Shown here: in pieces, positions 14,594-22,125 of the stretch
How the letters are laid out: the number at the start of each line of letters is the position of its first letter
How positions within the stretch are numbered: position 1 is the first letter of the stretch
Assembly: GCA_025965435.1 (NCBI GenBank)
Contig: JAOPWZ010000126.1
Location: forward strand, 1-32,361
Reading direction: 5' to 3'
DNA from: Aeromicrobium sp.
GTDB taxonomy: Bacteria > Actinomycetota > Actinomycetes > Propionibacteriales > Nocardioidaceae
DNA length: 32,361 bases
Program-made: the position numbers and the translations under genes
The notes under the pieces: generated by a model
What the model was told of the DNA's origin: nothing
Database searches by the model: none
What the model saw: the letters and a program-made list of their open reading frames with translations, nothing else

Positions 14594-16957
14594 ATGACCT
14601 TGCCGTTCCCCGTACCCCCGATGGGTGGTCCGCCCGTCGCTGCCCCCGGCTCCGCCGACAAGCGGCGCCCCCGCTCCGAGACCCTCCTCGAGGGGCTCAA
14701 CGACGCGCAGCGACAGGCGGTGTCGCACCCGGGTGGGCCGCTGCTCGTCGTCGCGGGCGCCGGGTCCGGCAAGACCCGCGTGCTGACCCGCCGCATCGCG
14801 TGGCTCATCGCGGCGCGCGGCGCCCATCCGGGCTCGATCCTGGCGATCACCTTCACCAACAAGGCCGCCGCCGAGATGCGCGAGCGCGTCGCCGACCTCG
14901 TCGGGCCCCGCGCGCGCATGATGTGGGTCTCGACGTTCCACTCCGCCTGCGTCCGCATCCTGCGGCGTGAGGCCACCAGGTTCGGGTTCACGTCGTCGTT
15001 CACGATCTACGACTCGGCCGACCAGCGCCGGCTCATGACGTTGATCTGCCGCGACATGGAGCTCGATCCCAAGAAGGTCAACCCGCGCGCGGTCCTCAAC
15101 TGGATCTCCAACCTCAAGAACGAGCTCGTCGACCACGAGGCCGCGGCGGGCCGGGCACAGAACCCCACCGAGGAGATCTACGCCGAGGCGTACAAGACGT
15201 ACCAGGCACGGCTGCAGTCGGCCAACGCGATGGACTTCGACGACCTCATCATGAACACGGTCCACCTGTTCCAGGCCTGGCCCGACGTCCGCGAGACCTA
15301 CCGTCGCCGGTTCCGGCACATCCTGGTCGATGAGTACCAGGACACCAACCACGCCCAGTACCAGCTCATCCGGGAGCTGACCGACGCCGACTCCGACCTG
15401 CTCGTCGTGGGCGACTCCGACCAGTCGATCTACGCGTTTCGCGGCGCCAACATCCGCAACATCCTGGAGTTCGAGGACGACTTCCCGAACGCCACGACGA
15501 TCCTGCTGGAGCAGAACTACCGCTCGACCCAGACCATCTTGTCGGCGGCCAACGCCGTCATCAGCCGCAATGAGGGGCGCAAGGACAAGCAGCTGTGGTC
15601 GGCCCAGGGCGATGGCGAGAAGATCGTCGGCTACGTCGGTGACGACGAGCGCGACGAGGCCCAGTTCATCGCCGACGAGATCGACAAGCTGGTCGACGCC
15701 GGCGACGTGTTCTCCAAGGACGTCGCGATCTTCTATCGCACCAACGCGCAGAGCCGGGTGTTCGAGGAGGTCTTCATCCGGGTCGGCCTGCCCTACAAGG
15801 TCGTCGGCGGCGTCCGGTTCTACGAGCGCAGGGAGATCAAGGACGCCCTCGCGTACGTCCGCGTGCTGGTCAACCCGCGCGACACGGTGTCGCTGCGCCG
15901 CATCATCAACGAGCCCAAGCGGGGCATCGGCGACCGGGCCGAGGCCTCGATCCAGCGCCTCGCGACGCTGCACGACATCAGCTTCTGGGAGGCGCTGACC
16001 CGCGCCGACGAGGCCCCCGACCTGGCCACCCGGTCGCTCAACGCGATCCAGGCGTTCACGTCGTTCATGTCCGAGCTCATGACGATGGCCGAGACGGGCG
16101 CACCGGCCGATGCGGTGCTCGAGGCGGCCCTGACCCGCAGCGGCTACCTGTCCGTGCTCGAGCAGAGCACCGACCCGCAGGACGAGACCCGGGTCGAGAA
16201 CCTGGCCGAGCTCGTCGCGGTCGCCCGCGAGTTCGTCGTCGGCGCCAGCACGGTCGACGAGGCTGAGGTGGTCGACGAGGAGCAGTCCGACGCGGTCGAG
16301 GCGATCTCCGACGAGCCGACGCTGGGCGCGGGATCGCTGGCGGCCTTCCTGGAGCAGGTCGCCCTCGTGGCCGACGCCGACCAGATCCCCGACGAGGGCG
16401 ATGGTGTCGTGACGCTCATGACGCTGCACACGGCCAAGGGCCTGGAGTTCCCCGTCGTGTTCCTGACCGGTCTGGAGGACGGCGTCTTCCCGCACATGCG
16501 CTCGCTGGCCGACGTCAAGGAGCTCGAGGAGGAGCGGCGGCTCGCGTACGTCGGCATCACCCGCGCCGAGACCCGGCTCTACGTCACGCGGGCGACGACC
16601 CGAGCGGCCTGGGGCGCCCCGTCGTACAACCCGGCCTCCCGTTTCCTCGACGAGCTGCCGGCGGCGCTCGTCGACTGGCGCCGGCTCGCGTCGCCGCCGA
16701 CGCAGTGGACACCGAGCCAGCCGTCCGCCACGGCCCAGGCGTCGTTCCGGTCGTCCAACGTCGCCGCCCGGTCGAAGAAGGCCGACCGCGAGATCGTGTC
16801 ACTGGCACCGGGCGACCGGGTCAGCCACGACAGCTTCGGCCTCGGTACGGTCATCGCCGTGGAGGGGCAGGCCGAGAAGTCCGTCGCCTCGGTCGACTTC
16901 GGCTCCTTGGGTGTCAAGCGCCTGTTGCTGCGCTACGCCCCCGTCGAGAAGCTCTGA
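14594..16957 (+). CDS. pcrA: ATP-dependent DNA helicase PcrA/UvrD
   Basis: This 787-residue SF1A helicase unwinds DNA 3' to 5' in nucleotide-excision repair, replication restart and RNA polymerase clearing. The motifs appear in order: Q motif LNDAQRQAV, Walker A VVAGAGSGKTRVLTRRIAWL (about residues 53-72), AITFTNKAAAEMRERV, Walker B ILVDEYQDTNHAQYQ, GDSDQSIYAFRGA, EQNYRST and VTLMTLHTAKGLEFPVVF, then YVGITRAETRLYV. The C-terminal 48 residues (GDRVSHDSFGLGTVIAV to APVEKL) form the Tudor-like domain that in PcrA contacts RNA polymerase. The length is normal for the family. A GGGGG run precedes the ATG. The gene is divergent from the GNAT gene and ends before a perfect inverted repeat. Confidence 0.97.
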   Translation: MTLPFPVPPMGGPPVAAPGSADKRRPRSETLLEGLNDAQRQAVSHPGGPLLVVAGAGSGKTRVLTRRIAWLIAARGAHPGSILAITFTNKAAAEMRERVADLVGPRARMMWVSTFHSACVRILRREATRFGFTSSFTIYDSADQRRLMTLICRDMELDPKKVNPRAVLNWISNLKNELVDHEAAAGRAQNPTEEIYAEAYKTYQARLQSANAMDFDDLIMNTVHLFQAWPDVRETYRRRFRHILVDEYQDTNHAQYQLIRELTDADSDLLVVGDSDQSIYAFRGANIRNILEFEDDFPNATTILLEQNYRSTQTILSAANAVISRNEGRKDKQLWSAQGDGEKIVGYVGDDERDEAQFIADEIDKLVDAGDVFSKDVAIFYRTNAQSRVFEEVFIRVGLPYKVVGGVRFYERREIKDALAYVRVLVNPRDTVSLRRIINEPKRGIGDRAEASIQRLATLHDISFWEALTRADEAPDLATRSLNAIQAFTSFMSELMTMAETGAPADAVLEAALTRSGYLSVLEQSTDPQDETRVENLAELVAVAREFVVGASTVDEAEVVDEEQSDAVEAISDEPTLGAGSLAAFLEQVALVADADQIPDEGDGVVTLMTLHTAKGLEFPVVFLTGLEDGVFPHMRSLADVKELEEERRLAYVGITRAETRLYVTRATTRAAWGAPSYNPASRFLDELPAALVDWRRLASPPTQWTPSQPSATAQASFRSSNVAARSKKADREIVSLAPGDRVSHDSFGLGTVIAVEGQAEKSVASVDFGSLGVKRLLLRYAPVEKL

Positions 16958-16967
16958 GACCCACCAA

Positions 16968-17035
16968 CCCGCTGAGTGTGACGTTTCGGGCTGACGCCCC
17001 GCGGAGACCGGCGCGCAAACGTCACACTCAGCGGG
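16968..17035. terminator. 19-base perfect inverted repeat between convergent genes
   Basis: The left arm CCCGCTGAGTGTGACGTTT (16968-16986) is exactly complementary to the right arm at 17017-17035, with a 30-base loop. It sits between the convergent pcrA and M23 peptidase genes and can serve as a bidirectional terminator. There is no U-tract. The arm contains a GAGT word like those in the arrays at 11172 and 29301. Confidence 0.75.
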
Positions 17036-17064
17036 GACGTGCGCCGGGGATGTTGCCGGGGATG

Positions 17065-17847
17065 TTACGGGGTGACGTCGTGGGCCACGAGGGCCGCGTA
17101 CGGGTCGACGGGGCCGCCGCCGCCCGGGTGCACCTCGAGGTGCAGGTGGGGGCCGGTCACGTTGCCGGTGGAGCCGGTGTAGCCGATGACGTCGCCGGGG
17201 CCGACCTGGTCGCCGGGGGAGACGGCGAAGCTGCTCTGGTGGCAGTACCAGATCTCGGTGCCGTCGATGAGGCGGATGATCGTGCGGTTTCCGTACGCGC
17301 CCTCATAGGCGGTGGAGACGACCGTGCCGGCGCCGACCGAGACGATCGTGCTGCCCGAGGGACCGGAGAGATCGAGTCCGGTGTGCACCGTCGACCACAG
17401 GCCGCTGCTCTGGCCGAAGCGAGCGCTGATCCGGTAGCCGGTGACCGGGATGACCCACCGGTTCAACGCGAGCTGCTCGGCTTCCTTGCCGACGGCCGCG
17501 GCGAGCTCCTCGTCGGCCAGGCGCTTCTGCTCCGCCTGGGCCTTGGCCTGGCGGTCGAGCGTCTCGCGGTCGAAGCTGCGGCTGACGTCGACATCGGTCT
17601 GGTCCGGACCCGTGTAGCTCTGGCTGATCGTCTGGTACTTCTCGGCCGCGAGCGAGTTGCCGTCCGCCGAGCCACCGAAGACGGCAGAGCCGAAGGCCGC
17701 CAGGATCAGCGCGAAGGCGCCGGCCATGGCCGGGGTGGGGGTGAAGATGCGGCGGGTGCGGCGGCGCTGGGCGGCTCGCTTGCCGGCCGTGCGCTGCGGG
17801 GTCTGCTGACGTACGTCAAGTCGGCGTTTGGGCGCAGACGATGACAC
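17065..17847 (-). CDS. membrane-anchored M23-family metallopeptidase
   Basis: The protein has 260 residues. A basic cytosolic N-terminus (residues 1-35) and one membrane helix (about 40-58) lead to an extracellular linker with a charged coiled-coil-like part (90-125). The LytM/M23 domain covers about 130-250. Active-site residues are visible: His155 and Asp159 in HTGLDLSGPSG, His203 in IWYCHQSSF, and His234/His236 in GPHLHLEV. The motif GDVIGYTGSTGNVTG is typical. Such enzymes cut peptidoglycan cross-links or act as activators of other hydrolases. The GTG start at 17847 has GGAGG eight bases upstream. It has all the catalytic residues, so it is probably active. Confidence 0.93.
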   Translation of the reverse strand: MSSSAPKRRLDVRQQTPQRTAGKRAAQRRRTRRIFTPTPAMAGAFALILAAFGSAVFGGSADGNSLAAEKYQTISQSYTGPDQTDVDVSRSFDRETLDRQAKAQAEQKRLADEELAAAVGKEAEQLALNRWVIPVTGYRISARFGQSSGLWSTVHTGLDLSGPSGSTIVSVGAGTVVSTAYEGAYGNRTIIRLIDGTEIWYCHQSSFAVSPGDQVGPGDVIGYTGSTGNVTGPHLHLEVHPGGGGPVDPYAALVAHDVTP

Positions 17848-18000
17848 GCAGATGACCTCCGGAACGGTGATTGACGAACGTCCCGAGCCTAGCCGAGGAA
17901 TGGTGACCGACGAAACCGAATGGGAATAATGGGTGGACGTGGATCGGTCGTCCCGCGTGGAACGGGGCAGCGGCTGTGACGGTCTTCACCCTGTGGCAGC

Positions 18001-18264
18001 ATGCGGGACATGGCCGGTGACCGGATCGTCGTGGGATCTGTCGGCGACGACGACGCACGATCCGCCGGGCGACGACTGCGCGACGCGGGTCATGAGGTGA
18101 TCTTCGTCGGCGCCCGGCAGACGCCCGAGCACCTCGTCCGCACCGCCGTGTCGGAGGACGCCGACCGCATCGTGGTCCACGCCGACGCCGGCACGCTGGA
18201 GCTGATCGAGCGACTGTGCGCCGAGCTGGGCGTCCCTCATGTCGCCGTCGAGTCCGTTGTGTGA
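18001..18264 (+). CDS. small stand-alone B12-binding-domain-like protein lacking the cobalamin histidine
   Basis: This 87-residue protein (start ATG 18001, or ATG 18010) has the alternating beta/alpha pattern of the cobalamin-binding domain of methylmalonyl-CoA mutase: RIVVGSVGDD, GRRLRDAGHEVIFVGARQTPEHLV, AVSEDADRIVVH and AELGVPHVAVESV. The domain's DxHxxG motif is not intact. The aligned stretch reads GDDDARSAG, so the lower cobalt ligand His is Ala. It lies 118 bases ahead of sucC, on the same strand. Succinyl-CoA links the two pathways, but a functional connection is only inferred. It could be a degenerate regulator or scaffold. Confidence 0.7.
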   Translation: MRDMAGDRIVVGSVGDDDARSAGRRLRDAGHEVIFVGARQTPEHLVRTAVSEDADRIVVHADAGTLELIERLCAELGVPHVAVESVV

Positions 18265-18278
18265 CGCATTCAACGCGC

Positions 18279-18304
18279 TTTAACTACGGGTTAACGGATA
18301 GAGT
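18279..18304 (+). promoter_or_regulatory. possible promoter/operator ahead of sucCD
   Basis: An AT-rich island in otherwise GC-rich DNA holds the inverted repeat TTAAC-TACGG-GTTAA (18280-18294), followed by GATAGAGT, which could serve as a -10 element. It lies about 80 bases upstream of sucC. No well-spaced -35 box could be assigned. Confidence 0.35.
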
Positions 18305-18382
18305 CGCGAAGGCTCATTTGTGTGACGGCCTCCGGCCGATCCCTTGAGTGCAGCGGAACTCCAACCGAGGACGGACACCACC

Positions 18383-19549
18383 GTGGATTTGATGGAATAT
18401 CAGGCGAAGGAACTCTTCGCCAAGCATGGCGTCGCGACGACGCTCGGCGTTGTCGTCCAGACCGCCGACGATGCCAAGGCCGCAGCCGAGCAGCTGGGTG
18501 GCGTCACCGTCATCAAGGCCCAGGTCAAGGCCGGCGGACGTGGCAAGGCCGGCGGCGTCAAGATCGCCAAGACTCCCGAGGACGCCTTCGAGCACGCGTC
18601 GAACATCCTGGGCATGGAGATCAAGGGCCTCACGGTCAACCGCGTGCTGGTCACGCCGGCGACCCCGCCGATCGAGGAGTACTACTTCTCCTTCCTCCTG
18701 GACCGCTCCAACCGCAGCTACCTGTGCATCGCCAGCGTCGAGGGTGGTGTGGAGATCGAGGAGGTCGCCAAGACCAACCCCGAGGCCGTGCGCCAGATCC
18801 CGATCGATGCCGGCACCGGCGTCGACGAGGCCAAGGCCCGCGCGATCGTCGAGGAGGCCAAGTTCCCGGCCGAGCTCGCCGAGCAGGCCGTCACGATGAT
18901 CCAGGCGCTGTGGAAGGTCTTCGTCGAAGAAGACGCCACGCTCGTCGAGGTCAACCCGCTGGCCCGTCTCGAGGGCGACAAGCTCGAGGCGCTCGACGGC
19001 AAGGTCTCGCTCGACGAGAACGCCTCCGAGGTGCGTCACCCGCACCACGAGGACTTCGTCATGCACGAAGAAGCCGATCCGCTCGAGGCGAAGGCCAAGG
19101 CCAAGGGCCTCAACTACGTCAAGCTCGACGGCCAGGTCGGCATCATCGGCAACGGCGCGGGTCTCGTCATGAGCACCCTCGACGTCGTCGCGTACGCCGG
19201 TGAGAAGCACGGCAACGTCAAGCCCGCCAACTTCCTGGACATCGGCGGAGGAGCCTCCGCCGAGGTCATGGCCAACGGCCTCGACGTCATCCTCAACGAC
19301 CCGCAGGTCAAGAGCGTCTTCGTCAACGTCTTCGGCGGCATCACCTCCTGCGACGCGGTCGCCAACGGCATCAAGGGCGCTCTGGAGCTCCTCGGTGACG
19401 AGGCCTCCAAGCCGCTGGTCGTGCGCCTCGACGGCAACAACGTCGAGGAGGGTCGCGCGATCCTCAACGAGTTCAACCACCCGCTCGTCACCCAGGTGGA
19501 CACGATGGACGGCGCGGCCGACAAGGCCGCCGAACTGGCGAACGGTTAA
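18383..19549 (+). CDS. sucC: succinate-CoA ligase (ADP-forming) subunit beta
   Basis: This 388-residue beta subunit of succinyl-CoA synthetase catalyses the substrate-level phosphorylation step of the TCA cycle with the SucD alpha subunit. The ATP-grasp domain opens with [16 protein letters not shown] and shows [20 protein letters not shown] and [14 protein letters not shown]. The C-terminal ligase domain has [23 protein letters not shown] and [19 protein letters not shown] chose GTG at 18383, giving the usual actinobacterial N-terminus (M)DLMEYQ, rather than the upstream ATG at 18344. The GAGG at 18367 is 12 bases ahead. sucD follows after 9 bases, so the two form an operon. Confidence 0.97.
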   Translation: MDLMEYQAKELFAKHGVATTLGVVVQTADDAKAAAEQLGGVTVIKAQVKAGGRGKAGGVKIAKTPEDAFEHASNILGMEIKGLTVNRVLVTPATPPIEEYYFSFLLDRSNRSYLCIASVEGGVEIEEVAKTNPEAVRQIPIDAGTGVDEAKARAIVEEAKFPAELAEQAVTMIQALWKVFVEEDATLVEVNPLARLEGDKLEALDGKVSLDENASEVRHPHHEDFVMHEEADPLEAKAKAKGLNYVKLDGQVGIIGNGAGLVMSTLDVVAYAGEKHGNVKPANFLDIGGGASAEVMANGLDVILNDPQVKSVFVNVFGGITSCDAVANGIKGALELLGDEASKPLVVRLDGNNVEEGRAILNEFNHPLVTQVDTMDGAADKAAELANG

Positions 19550-19558
19550 GGGGCAGAC

Positions 19559-20458
19559 ATGGCAATTTTCTTGACCAAGGACTCAAAGGTCATCGTCCAG
19601 GGCATCACCGGTGGTGAGGGCTCCAAGCACACCGCCCGCATGCTCGCCGCCGGCACCGACGTCGTCGGCGGCGTCAACGCCCGCAAGGCCGGCACCACGG
19701 TCGAGCACAAGGACGCCGACGGCAACACCGTCGAGCTCCCCGTGTTCGGCAGCGTCGCCGAGGCCATCGAGAAGACGGGCGCCGACGTGTCGGTCGCCTT
19801 CGTCCCGCCGGCGTTCACCAAGGACGCCGTCATCGAGGCGATCGACGCCGAGATCGGCCTGCTGGTCATCATCACCGAGGGTGTCCCGGTCCAGGACAGC
19901 GCCGAGTTCTGGGCCTACGCCCAGGGCAAGAAGACGCGCATCATCGGCCCGAACTGCCCCGGCATCATCACGCCGGGCGAGGCGCTCGCGGGCATCACGC
20001 CGGCGAACATCGCCGGCTCGGGTCCGATCGGCCTGGTCTCCAAGTCGGGCACGCTGACCTACCAGATGATGTTCGAGCTGCGTGACTACGGCTTCACGAC
20101 CGCCATCGGCATCGGCGGCGACCCGATCATCGGCACGACGCACATCGACGCCCTCGAGGCGTTCGAGGCTGACCCCGACACCAAGGCGATCGTCATGATC
20201 GGCGAGATCGGCGGCGACGCGGAGGAGAAGGCTGCGGCCTACATCCAGGCGCACGTCACCAAGCCGGTCGTCGGCTACGTCGCGGGCTTCACGGCTCCCG
20301 AGGGCAAGACGATGGGCCACGCCGGCGCCATCGTCTCCGACGGTGCGGGCACCGCGCAGGGCAAGAAGGAAGCGCTCGAGGCTGCGGGCGTCAAGGTCGG
20401 CAAGACGCCGTCCGAGACGGCTGCGCTGATGCGCGAGATCCTGAAGAACCTGGTCTGA
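19559..20458 (+). CDS. sucD: succinate-CoA ligase subunit alpha
   Basis: This 299-residue alpha subunit carries the CoA-binding Rossmann domain ([20 protein letters not shown]) and the phosphohistidine loop with His254 in [12 protein letters not shown], which relays phosphate between succinyl-CoA and the nucleotide. [12 protein letters not shown] and [16 protein letters not shown] are conserved family blocks. The length is normal. It starts 9 bases after sucC, behind an AAGGGG ribosome site. A strong hairpin follows its stop codon. Confidence 0.97.
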   Translation: MAIFLTKDSKVIVQGITGGEGSKHTARMLAAGTDVVGGVNARKAGTTVEHKDADGNTVELPVFGSVAEAIEKTGADVSVAFVPPAFTKDAVIEAIDAEIGLLVIITEGVPVQDSAEFWAYAQGKKTRIIGPNCPGIITPGEALAGITPANIAGSGPIGLVSKSGTLTYQMMFELRDYGFTTAIGIGGDPIIGTTHIDALEAFEADPDTKAIVMIGEIGGDAEEKAAAYIQAHVTKPVVGYVAGFTAPEGKTMGHAGAIVSDGAGTAQGKKEALEAAGVKVGKTPSETAALMREILKNLV

Positions 20459-20472
20459 CACCGACCAGCTGA

Positions 20473-20504
20473 ACGCGCCCCCGGTCCTCGGACCGGGGGC
20501 GCGT
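20473..20504 (+). terminator. rho-independent-like hairpin after sucCD
   Basis: Perfect 14-base arms ACGCGCCCCCGGTC (20473-20486) and its complement (20491-20504) enclose a CTCG loop, 15 bases after the sucD stop. There is no strong T run, as is common in actinomycetes. Confidence 0.85.
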
Positions 20505-20560
20505 CCGTCGTCTGCGGCCGAGTCCGCAACCCCTCACACCCAGTCCCGGACGGATTCATC

Positions 20561-22075
20561 GTGACCCCCTCGTCGTCGGCCACCAACCGCGAGAACGTCG
20601 AACCCACCGTGCGCAACGCGCTCCGCTCACCGCGGATGCTGCGCACCGAGGTGCTGGCCGGTCTGGTCGTCGCGCTGGCCCTGATCCCCGAGGCCATCTC
20701 GTTCTCGATCATCGCCGGGGTCGACCCGCGCGTCGGCCTGTTCGCCTCGTTCACGATGGCCGTGACGATCGCGTTCCTGGGCGGTCGTCCTGCGATGATC
20801 TCGGCCGCCACCGGTGCCGTCGCGCTCGTCGTCGCCCCGGTCATGCGCGACCACGGATATGACTTCCTGATCGCGACCGTGCTGCTGGGCGGCGTCATCC
20901 AGATCCTCCTGGCTGTCGCCGGTGTCGCCAAGCTGATGCGGTTCATCCCGCGATCGGTCATGGTCGGCTTCGTCAACGCCTTGGCGATCCTGATCTTCGA
21001 GGCGCAGATCGACCACCTGATCGACGTGCCGTGGGCCGTCTACCCCATGATCGCGGTGGGCATCGCGATCATCGTGGGATTCCCACGGGCCAACGACGTC
21101 ATCCCGGCGCCGCTCGTCGCCATCGTGGCCCTGACCGCCTTCACGATCATCGGTGCGATCAACGTCCCCGACGTCGGCGACCAGGGCGAGCTGCCCGACA
21201 GCCTGCCGTCATGGTTCGTGCCGGACGTGCCGTTCACCCTGCACACGCTCGAGATCATCGCGCCGTACGCGCTCGCGATGGCGCTGGTCGGCATCCTCGA
21301 GTCGCTGCTGACCGCCAAGCTCGTGGACGACATCACCGACTCCCACTCCGACAAGACGCGGGAGACCTGGGGCCAGGGCGTCGCGAACATCGTCACGGGC
21401 TTCTTCGGCGGCATGGGCGGCTGCGCGATGATCGGCCAGACCATGATCAACGTGAAGGTCTCGGGCGCGCGCACGCGCATCTCGACCTTCCTGGCCGGCG
21501 TGCTCCTGCTGGTGCTCGTCGTCGGGTTCGGCGACGTCGTCGCCCTGATCCCGATGGGCGCACTCGTCGCGGTGATGGTCATGGTCTCGGTCGGCACCTT
21601 CGACTGGCACTCGATCCGGCCGGCGACCCTGCGCAGGATGCCGAAGAGCGAGACGACCGTGATGCTCGCGACGGTCGCCGTCACGGTCTTGAGCCACAAC
21701 CTCGCGATCGGTGTCGCGGTCGGCGTCCTGGTCGCCATGACGCTGTTCGCCCGACGGGTGGCGCACCTGACCGAGACCACACGCACGATCGAGGAGGACG
21801 CGGACGGAGCGCGGCGGGCGGTCTACGCCGTGACCGGTGAGCTGTTCTTCGCGTCCAGCAACGACCTCTACACCCAGTTCGAGTACGCCGACGATCCCGA
21901 CCGGGTCGTGATCGACCTGTCGCGCTCGCACATCTGGGACGCCTCCACCGTCGCATCGCTGGATGCCATCACGACGAAGTACCAGCGCAAGGGCAAGACG
22001 GTCGAGATCGTCGGCCTGGACGGCCCCAGCGCCGAGCGGCACGGACGCCTGAGCGGCGGGCTCGGCGGCGACTGA
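20561..22075 (+). CDS. SulP-family anion transporter with STAS domain
   Basis: This 504-residue membrane protein belongs to the SulP/SLC26 family, which moves sulfate, bicarbonate or other anions. Ten or more hydrophobic segments fill residues 25-400, with family motifs LVVALALIPEAISFSIIAGVDP, PAMISAATGAVALVV and FGGMGGCAMIGQTMINV. The C-terminal STAS domain, about residues 420-495, includes RVVIDLSRSHIWDASTVASLD, with the conserved DxS-type phosphosite context. The GTG start at 20561 follows the sucCD terminator by 56 bases. The substrate cannot be read; no carbonic anhydrase or sulfur genes are adjacent. Confidence 0.93.
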   Translation: MTPSSSATNRENVEPTVRNALRSPRMLRTEVLAGLVVALALIPEAISFSIIAGVDPRVGLFASFTMAVTIAFLGGRPAMISAATGAVALVVAPVMRDHGYDFLIATVLLGGVIQILLAVAGVAKLMRFIPRSVMVGFVNALAILIFEAQIDHLIDVPWAVYPMIAVGIAIIVGFPRANDVIPAPLVAIVALTAFTIIGAINVPDVGDQGELPDSLPSWFVPDVPFTLHTLEIIAPYALAMALVGILESLLTAKLVDDITDSHSDKTRETWGQGVANIVTGFFGGMGGCAMIGQTMINVKVSGARTRISTFLAGVLLLVLVVGFGDVVALIPMGALVAVMVMVSVGTFDWHSIRPATLRRMPKSETTVMLATVAVTVLSHNLAIGVAVGVLVAMTLFARRVAHLTETTRTIEEDADGARRAVYAVTGELFFASSNDLYTQFEYADDPDRVVIDLSRSHIWDASTVASLDAITTKYQRKGKTVEIVGLDGPSAERHGRLSGGLGGD

Positions 22076-22079
22076 GCGT

Positions 22080-22122
22080 CCCTTTCGACAGGCTCAAGGG
22101 GCAGAGGCCAGGCTCAAGGGGC
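22080..22122. repeat. intergenic repeat with TTTCGACAGGCTCAAGGG
   Basis: The convergent gap between the SulP and sigma-like genes holds TTTCGACAGGCTCAAGGG starting at 22083, and a second partial copy AGGCTCAAGGGGC at 22110-22122 that matches 22090-22102, 20 bases earlier. From memory, words close to TTTCGACAGGCTCA recur in intergenic DNA of high-GC actinomycetes. The role is unknown, possibly part of a terminator. Confidence 0.6.
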
Positions 22123-22125
22123 GGG

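Noticed and set aside
14384-16495. 703-codon minus-strand open frame opposite pcrA
   Set aside because: It mirrors the helicase gene in the complementary frame, is extremely rich in Val, Leu, Asp and Arg, and has no recognisable domain.
17848-18000. Possible cyclic-di-AMP-type riboswitch ahead of the M23 peptidase gene
   Set aside because: Only about 150 bases separate the divergent genes, and I could not find the paired conserved blocks expected of such a leader.
18001-18264. Possible fragment of a methylmalonyl-CoA mutase gene (pseudogene remnant)
   Set aside because: The frame is complete with start and stop, no other mutase sequence surrounds it, and the composition is normal, so I list it as a small gene.
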